The notes under the pieces are model-generated. The model was not told where the DNA came from, did not search any database, and worked only from the letters and a program-made list of their open reading frames with translations. A stretch of DNA of 8,911 nt from an uncultured Bacilli bacterium. Its GTDB lineage: Bacteria; Bacillota_I; Bacilli_A; RF39; UBA660. The stretch covers positions 1 through 8,911 of the forward strand of contig CANROQ010000035.1 of NCBI GenBank assembly GCA_947632295.1. Reading direction: 5' to 3'. Made by a program: the position numbers and the translations under genes. Shown piece after piece: positions 4,139 to 8,911 of the stretch. Each line of letters starts with the position of its first letter. The first letter of the stretch is position 1.

Positions 4139-6238
4139 TTATTCAAAACTAAAATTAATTTTACCATTATCATCTAAAACTAAATAACCTGAAAAAGTTT
4201 TATCGTTTTTTGATTTAAAACCATTTATTTTAAATGTTTTTTTATTTTTTAAAAGATCGATTGCCATATTTTTGGATATAACTCTTTTACAAATAACAAA
4301 ATTAATTTTAAAATTACAATCTTCTTTATAACCTGTACAACCATAATTGTAGCGTGTTTTAACGACGTTTTTACCACATAATGGGCAAATACCTACAACA
4401 TCATTAAAAAAGCCTGTATCGGTATTTAAACCATTATTATTACTTTTATCAAAAACTTTACTGATTTCTTTTTTAGTCAGTTCAACGACATCGTCAATAG
4501 TAATTTCGCCATGAAATACTTTTTTTAATCCTTGACCTAATGTACTAGTTTTATATTTATCCATATTAATATTCATTTGACTCAATGATTCAATTAAATA
4601 TTCTCCACCTGGTAAAATATAATAAACATCTTTTTTTAATTCGATATATTTGCTTTTAATCGCATTATCGATAATTCCGGTTCTAGTTGCTTCAGTACCT
4701 AATTCTAAACCTTCAAATATGGCTTTATATTCTTCACTATCATCTTCATTTTCTTCATCAATTTTATTTTTATCATCTTTAAAAGGATTTTTTAAATAAT
4801 TATTTAAAGTTTCAATTGTATAGTGTTTAGGTGGCGTTTTTTTCTTTTCTCTTGGTTCAAATTTAATGTTAACTTCATCATTTATATTTAAATTAGGTAA
4901 AATCTTATCATTTTTACTATATTCATCATATTCCGTCCATCCTTTTTGAATAATGACATTACCTTTTAAAATAAATTCTTCTAAATTGCCTAATTTTATT
5001 TTAATTTCAGTTTTTTCAATTTTACAATCATTACTACAAAAAACAGCAATAAAACGATTTAAAACGGAAAAATATACAATTTTTTCATCAGGAGTTAATT
5101 TGGATTGTTCGGGAATTTTATAAGTTGGCGTTAAGGCCGAATGTGATTCGATTTTACTATCATCAAAAATGGTTTTCTTATCTTTAAATTTAACAGGATA
5201 ACCAAGTTTTAAAACATTTTCTAGAATTTTTTTAATTTTATCTTTTTCATTAGTTGCTAAATATTCAGAATTGGTTCTTGGATAAGTTAGATATCCTTCT
5301 TCGTATAATTTTTGGACAATACTTAAAGATTTATCCATAGGCATTTTATATTTTTTTCCTAAATAATTTTGTAATTTAGTTAAAGAATATAGTTTTCCAG
5401 GCGCTAAAATATCTTTTTTTACATCTTTAGATATGACAATTGCTTTTTCTTGATTATATAAATTGCATAATTTTTGGGCTTTTTCCAATTCGTTTTTATC
5501 GAACTTTTCTTTAGAATTTAATTCGATTTCTTCTCCATTAGTACATGCATTGGAAGTTATTCCATAATAAATATCAGGTATAAATTCTCGAATATTTTTA
5601 TCACGGTCATAAATAGCCTTAACGATTGGTATGATAACCCTACCTACTCTTAAAAGTGTTCCTGTTTTTAAAGTAGCATAACGTGTTAGATTAACTCCAT
5701 ATAACCAATCGATATAAGTTCTAGCAAAGCCTTCATTGGCAAGATTATCATATTCTGTTTCATTTTTCATTTCATTCAAACCTTGATTTACTGTTTCTGG
5801 TGTTTGATCGGGTAACCATAGTCTTAACAATTCTTTATTAGATTCTAAGGCATTTTTAATACATAAACGGACTATTATCTCTCCTTCTCTATCGGAGTCG
5901 CCAGCATTTACTATTTTAGTAACATCATCTCTATTACATAGTGTTTTAATAATATTAAATTGTTTTAGAATACCTTTATCGATTTGTTTGTTTTCATCTT
6001 TTTTTAAAGAAAATTTAAATTCTTTAGGAAAACAGGGAATATTATCTAAATTCCACCTAGGATTTTCAATTTTTTGATTACTATAATCTTCGATATCATA
6101 TAGTGTAAATAAATGTCCAAAAGCCCAAGTTACAATATATTCTTGATTTTCATAATAACCATCATATTTTTTCATTGTACCTATACCAGCTACAATATTT
6201 CTCGCTAAAGATGGTTTTTCGGCTATTATTAGAATCAT
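4139..6238 (-). CDS. topB: DNA topoisomerase III (type IA)
   Basis: A 699-residue type IA topoisomerase that cuts one DNA strand through a 5'-phosphotyrosine link and is specialised in decatenation and resolving replication or recombination intermediates. The Toprim domain begins at once with IIAEKPS (E7) and carries the metal-binding DSDREGE (114-120). The catalytic tyrosine is Y319 in EGYLTYPRTNS. ESHSALTPT (364-372) and GTEATRTGII (514-523) are the conserved core motifs. Near the C-terminus four cysteines (C618, C621, C634, C641) form a zinc-ribbon-like element, followed by a GF-x-SK/GYLVL type tail repeat. An acidic, presumably disordered insertion lies at about 488-503. The length is between E. 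coli TopB (653) and Bacillus TopB (about 727). TopB genes also travel on conjugative elements, but no relaxase or other mobility gene is nearby, so this looks like a resident copy. Confidence 0.95.
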   Translation of the reverse strand: MILIIAEKPSLARNIVAGIGTMKKYDGYYENQEYIVTWAFGHLFTLYDIEDYSNQKIENPRWNLDNIPCFPKEFKFSLKKDENKQIDKGILKQFNIIKTLCNRDDVTKIVNAGDSDREGEIIVRLCIKNALESNKELLRLWLPDQTPETVNQGLNEMKNETEYDNLANEGFARTYIDWLYGVNLTRYATLKTGTLLRVGRVIIPIVKAIYDRDKNIREFIPDIYYGITSNACTNGEEIELNSKEKFDKNELEKAQKLCNLYNQEKAIVISKDVKKDILAPGKLYSLTKLQNYLGKKYKMPMDKSLSIVQKLYEEGYLTYPRTNSEYLATNEKDKIKKILENVLKLGYPVKFKDKKTIFDDSKIESHSALTPTYKIPEQSKLTPDEKIVYFSVLNRFIAVFCSNDCKIEKTEIKIKLGNLEEFILKGNVIIQKGWTEYDEYSKNDKILPNLNINDEVNIKFEPREKKKTPPKHYTIETLNNYLKNPFKDDKNKIDEENEDDSEEYKAIFEGLELGTEATRTGIIDNAIKSKYIELKKDVYYILPGGEYLIESLSQMNINMDKYKTSTLGQGLKKVFHGEITIDDVVELTKKEISKVFDKSNNNGLNTDTGFFNDVVGICPLCGKNVVKTRYNYGCTGYKEDCNFKINFVICKRVISKNMAIDLLKNKKTFKINGFKSKNDKTFSGYLVLDDNGKINFSFE

Positions 6239-6248
6239 AACTATTTCT

Positions 6249-6288
6249 CCCTCACATATATTATAGCAAAAAATAAGTAAAATAAGAA
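6249..6288 (-). promoter_or_regulatory. Extended -10 promoter and GGGAG ribosome binding site of topB
   Basis: On the minus strand TGCTATAAT (6268-6260) is a perfect extended -10 element. The bases 17 nt upstream read TTCTTA (6288-6283) and lie inside the deoB terminator stem. Transcription would begin near 6253, directly at GAGGGAG, about 15 nt before the ATG at 6238. Confidence 0.6.
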
Positions 6289-6310
6289 TTAGAAAAACTA
6301 ATTCTTATTT
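6271..6310 (-). terminator. Intrinsic terminator of the xerD-deoB operon, overlapping the deoB stop
   Basis: On the minus strand, AAATAAGAATTAG (6310-6298) and CTAATTCTTATTT (6292-6280) form a perfect 13-bp stem with a 5-nt loop. It is followed by TACTTATTTTTT. The deoB TAA (6307-6305) lies within the first arm. Confidence 0.85.
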
Positions 6311-7468
6311 AAGTTTAGATAAAAAACTTTTGCAATTTTTTGGCATATCGATACCGAAATTTTCAGCAATAGTAGCGCCAATATCACCAAATGTTTGTAA
6401 ATATGATAATTCACCATTTTCTTTGAACGTTTTAGCAAATATTAAGACAGGAACATTTTCTCGCGTATGATCAGTTCCGATATAAGTAGGATCATTGCCA
6501 TGATCGGCAGTAATGATTAGTAAATCTCCTTGCTTTAGAGAATTGACAATATTAGGAAGATATTTATCAAATTCACTTAAAGCATTAGCATATCCTTCAA
6601 CATCGCGACGGTGACCATATTTACTATCAAAATCATTTAGATTAGCAAAACAAAGACCGGTAAAATTTATTTTCATTAATTTAACAATTTTTTTGATAGC
6701 GTCTAGATTATCAACCGTCCTAGCCATAGCCGTTATGCCTTTATTGTTAAATAAATCACTGATTTTTCCAATTGTTAAAACATCATAACCTTTGTCTTTT
6801 AAATTTTCTAAAACAGTTTTTTCATTTAAATCGATAGCATAGTCACGACGATTGGCTGTTTTTTCAAAAGCACCAGGTTTTCCTTTAAAAGGATCAGCAA
6901 TAACTCGTCCAACACGCCATTCATCTTTTAAAGTCAATTTACGAATAATTTCACAAATACGATATAATTCTTTAGTTGGAATGATCGATTCGTGAGCAGC
7001 CACATGCAAAACAGAATCGATTGAGGTATAGATAATTAAATTTCCTGTTTTCATGTGTTCAACACCCAAACGCTCGATAATTTCAGTGCCACTAGCTGCA
7101 CAATTTCCAATAACATGACGATCAGTTTCATATTCAATTGCTTCAATTAATTCTTTTGGAAAGCCATGTTCAGTAAATGTCTTAGGTGGTATATCTGTTT
7201 TAATACCCATCATTTCTAAATGACCAGTAAGTGAATCTTTACCTTTACTAACAGGCAGTGCTTTAGTGTAATAACCAAGTGCTTTAACCTCCTCTAAATC
7301 AAGGAGATTAAATAGACCCAATCTTTCTAAATTTGGTAATTTTAAATTAGTTTTTTCAATTATATGTCCTAAAGTATTAGTTGGACCATCACCATATTTA
7401 TCAGAATCTTTGGCTGAACCAATACCAACAGAATCTAACACTATAAGAAAAATTCTTTTATAATTCAT
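6305..7468 (-). CDS. deoB: Phosphopentomutase
   Basis: Interconverts ribose-1-phosphate and ribose-5-phosphate (and the deoxy forms), feeding nucleoside-derived sugars into the pentose phosphate pathway in the cytoplasm. It belongs to the alkaline phosphatase superfamily. Metal and catalytic residues are visible: D12 in VLDSVGIG, the phosphorylated threonine T81 in DSLTGH, D281 and H286 in NDFDSKYGHRRD, D322 and H323 in TADHGND, and H334 in GTDHTRENVP. The spacing follows the Bacillus enzyme. At 387 residues it is full length. AGAGG lies 8 nt before the ATG, and only 15 bases separate it from the xerD stop, so the two form an operon. The xerD-deoB pairing matches the ripX-drm pair of Bacillus; the purine nucleoside phosphorylase gene that often follows is absent here. 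Confidence 0.97.
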   Translation of the reverse strand: MNYKRIFLIVLDSVGIGSAKDSDKYGDGPTNTLGHIIEKTNLKLPNLERLGLFNLLDLEEVKALGYYTKALPVSKGKDSLTGHLEMMGIKTDIPPKTFTEHGFPKELIEAIEYETDRHVIGNCAASGTEIIERLGVEHMKTGNLIIYTSIDSVLHVAAHESIIPTKELYRICEIIRKLTLKDEWRVGRVIADPFKGKPGAFEKTANRRDYAIDLNEKTVLENLKDKGYDVLTIGKISDLFNNKGITAMARTVDNLDAIKKIVKLMKINFTGLCFANLNDFDSKYGHRRDVEGYANALSEFDKYLPNIVNSLKQGDLLIITADHGNDPTYIGTDHTRENVPVLIFAKTFKENGELSYLQTFGDIGATIAENFGIDMPKNCKSFLSKLK

Positions 7469-7483
7469 ATTTAAGGCCTCTTT

Positions 7484-8395
7484 CTATTCTTCTTTCGAAT
7501 GCGGATGACTTTTTATATAATCATCACTTATTTTCCCTTTAGAAATATGTGTATATATTTGTGTAGTTGAAATATCCGAGTGTCCTAATAATTCTTGAAT
7601 ACTACGCAAATCTGCTCCGTAATTTAATAAATGTGTCGCAAATGAATGTCTAAGTGTATGTGGGGAAATTTCTGTCTTTATATTTTTTTCTTTGGCAATT
7701 GCTTTTATTATTTTAAAAAATGCTTGTCGTGACATTTTATCACCACGAGAAGATAAAAACAAATAATCCGAATTTTGTTTTGTTATTAATTCTTGTCTAT
7801 AGATTAATAAATATTTTTCTAAATATTTTAAAGCACAATCACCAATTGGGACAATTCTTTCTTTAGAACCTTTTCCAAAAACTCTAACTAATGCTTCATC
7901 TAACGATACATCGACAACTTTTAAATTAAGTAATTCACTAATACGCAGTCCACTTGAATACATTAATTCTAACATTGCTTTGTTACGGGCTGTATATTTG
8001 TCTTTTACTTCAATATCTAGTAATTTATCAATTTCATCAACTGATAAAACATTAGGTAGATTTTTAGGTATTTTCGGTAAATCGATAAACATCATAGGAT
8101 TTTCATCAATCTTTTTATCAATCATTAAAAATTTATAAAACGATCTTAATGTTGAAATATTTTGAGATATTGTTTTTTGCTTTAAATTTAATGAATTTAA
8201 GTATTTTACATACTCTCGCAAATTGAATTTATCAATATTTTCAATAGTTTTATCATTAAAAAATAAAAAGAATTTATCTAAATCATTTTTATAAGCAAAA
8301 ATAGTATCTTCACTATACTTTTTATCGATTAGTAGATAATTTATGAAATCTTTTCCTTCTTGTTTAAAATATTCATTATATTTTAATTCTTTCAT
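7484..8395 (-). CDS. xerD: Tyrosine recombinase XerD
   Basis: Site-specific recombinase that, usually with XerC, resolves chromosome dimers at dif during division. The N-terminal SAM-like core-binding domain (about 12-95) is followed by the catalytic domain, which has all six active-site residues: R151 (GLRISELL), K175 (GKGSKER), H246 and R249 (PHTLRHSFATH), H272 (LGHSD) and the nucleophile Y281 (TQIYTHIS). At 303 residues it matches XerD/XerC (about 295-305). Linkage to deoB favours XerD over XerC or a phage integrase, and there are no att-like repeats or phage genes beside it. It ends in TAG, the only non-TAA stop in the window, and is first in the operon behind a consensus promoter. XerC versus XerD identity cannot be proved from this gene alone. 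Confidence 0.92.
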   Translation of the reverse strand: MKELKYNEYFKQEGKDFINYLLIDKKYSEDTIFAYKNDLDKFFLFFNDKTIENIDKFNLREYVKYLNSLNLKQKTISQNISTLRSFYKFLMIDKKIDENPMMFIDLPKIPKNLPNVLSVDEIDKLLDIEVKDKYTARNKAMLELMYSSGLRISELLNLKVVDVSLDEALVRVFGKGSKERIVPIGDCALKYLEKYLLIYRQELITKQNSDYLFLSSRGDKMSRQAFFKIIKAIAKEKNIKTEISPHTLRHSFATHLLNYGADLRSIQELLGHSDISTTQIYTHISKGKISDDYIKSHPHSKEE

Positions 8396-8400
8396 ATACC

Positions 8401-8442
8401 ATCCACCATTATAATTATAAACTAGTTGTATAAATTTGTCAA
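8401..8442 (-). promoter_or_regulatory. Consensus sigma-A promoter of xerD-deoB
   Basis: On the minus strand TTGACA (8442-8437) and TATAAT (8419-8414) are both perfect and separated by exactly 17 bases. A second TATAAT follows directly at 8413-8408. Initiation near 8407 would coincide with GGTGGAT (8407-8401) and leave a leader of about 12 nt. A second TTGACA lies at 8460-8455, further upstream. Confidence 0.85.
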
Positions 8443-8514
8443 AATAAATTTACATGTCAAATAAGTGTTATATAGACCATATATTCTATTAAACTTTTAT
8501 TTTAGGTTTATTTT

Positions 8515-8537
8515 TGATAAAATAAATATTAGGTGAT
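8515..8537 (+). promoter_or_regulatory. Extended -10 promoter and GGTGAT ribosome binding site of rarA
   Basis: TGATAAAAT (8515-8523) is an extended -10 with one mismatch in the hexamer; TTTTAT at 8495-8500 is a weak -35 at 17-base spacing. AGGTGAT (8531-8537) precedes the ATG at 8541 by 3 nt (about 7 nt from its GG pair). The expected leader is about 11 nt. This promoter is divergent from that of xerD across a 145-base gap. Confidence 0.5.
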
Positions 8538-8540
8538 ATT

Positions 8541-8911
8541 ATGACGGAACCATTAGCTATTAAAATGCGTCCAAAAAATCTTGATGATGTAGTTGGACAA
8601 CAACATTTAATCGGTGAAAATAAAATAATTAGAAATCTAGTCAATAATAAAAAATTATTTTCGATGATTTTATATGGTAAACCTGGTATTGGTAAAACGA
8701 CTATTGCGTGTGCAATCGTGGAACAATTAGGTTTAAGATATCGTATGTTAAATGCAACTATAAACAATAAAAAAGATTTCGATATAATTATTGAAGAAGC
8801 CAAAATGTATAACGGAATGGTTGTAATTATGGACGAAATTCATCGTTTAAATAAAGATAAACAAGATCTATTACTACCCTATTTAGAAAATGGATTAGTT
8901 ACACTTATAGG
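8541..8911 (+). CDS. rarA: Replication-associated recombination protein RarA (MgsA), N-terminal part
   Basis: The first 123 residues of an AAA+ ATPase of the clamp-loader group that acts at stalled replication forks; the gene continues past the right edge. It opens with PLAIKMRPKNLDDVVGQ, the family's N-terminal signature. The Walker A is GKPGIGKTT (46-54), with lysine where most relatives have proline at the second position. The Walker B is VVIMDEIHR (94-102), followed by LNKDKQDLLLPYLENG, the RarA-type continuation of the DEIHR motif (family consensus DEIHRFNKAQQD). This separates it from RuvB and from DnaX. ATG 8541 is chosen for its GGTGAT site and because it matches the usual family start. 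It is divergent from xerD; both proteins act on replication and recombination intermediates, although divergence alone does not show co-regulation. Confidence 0.95.
   Translation, partial: MTEPLAIKMRPKNLDDVVGQQHLIGENKIIRNLVNNKKLFSMILYGKPGIGKTTIACAIVEQLGLRYRMLNATINNKKDFDIIIEEAKMYNGMVVIMDEIHRLNKDKQDLLLPYLENGLVTLI

Noticed and set aside
4139..6238. topB as a sign of an integrative conjugative element
   Set aside because: No relaxase, conjugation or replication genes are adjacent, and base composition matches the housekeeping neighbours.
7484..8395. Tyrosine recombinase as the integrase of a mobile element
   Set aside because: It is co-transcribed with deoB, has XerD length and motifs, and no tRNA, att-type direct repeats or phage genes flank it.
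8489..8803. Minus-strand 104-residue open frame opposite rarA
   Set aside because: It is the antisense of a clear RarA N-terminus with Walker A, and it shows no family resemblance of its own.
1..8911. Mycoplasma-type genetic code (TGA as Trp)
   Set aside because: All family-matched proteins read through at the expected length with TGG for Trp and no in-frame TGA. No gene here ends in TGA, so the code is not strictly proved, but nothing calls for recoding.

Overview
The window is a very AT-rich stretch (clearly below 30% GC by eye) of a bacterial chromosome. Protein families, Shine-Dalgarno sites, sigma-A-like promoters and short hairpin terminators all point to a low-GC member of the Bacillota (Bacilli/Erysipelotrichia-like, possibly one of the uncultured gut lineages near the Mollicutes). 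No readable gene ends in TGA, and the tryptophan codons I checked are TGG, so the standard bacterial code fits. A SpoIIM-like tail at the left edge suggests spore-forming ancestry, but it does not prove that this organism sporulates.

Layout from left to right. A truncated SpoIIM-like membrane protein on the + strand (1-249) ends in a hairpin terminator. Then come mnmA, the tRNA 2-thiouridylase (329-1432), and an XRE-type helix-turn-helix protein of unknown target (1511-2287), which ends in a strong terminator. About 350 bases of extremely AT-rich DNA without a recognisable gene follow. Next are two short + strand ORFs: a 36-residue single-pass membrane peptide (2678-2788) and a 57-residue asparagine-rich protein (2835-3008). 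A bidirectional terminator separates these from the minus-strand block.

The minus-strand block, in order of transcription (right to left), starts with xerD (8395-7484) and deoB (7468-6305). These form a two-gene operon behind a consensus promoter. Then topB, DNA topoisomerase III (6238-4139), has its own promoter, followed by a ZIP metal transporter (4089-3328) and a small TSCPD-domain cysteine protein (3296-3039) that is probably co-transcribed with it. At the right edge rarA, the replication-associated AAA+ ATPase, starts on the + strand at 8541, divergent from xerD, and runs out of the window.

Most of the content is housekeeping: tRNA modification, nucleoside catabolism, chromosome dimer resolution, topology and fork maintenance, and metal uptake. 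There is no insertion sequence, CRISPR array, prophage, tRNA or rRNA gene that I can see. The least ordinary part is 1490-3300: an unfamiliar regulator, a gene-poor AT-rich gap, two undescribed mini-genes and a cysteine-rich orphan beside a metal transporter. A second theme is gene architecture. Several promoters sit so close to the ribosome binding site that the predicted 5' leaders are only about 10-16 nt, and many starts use GGTGAT rather than GGAGG as the Shine-Dalgarno core.
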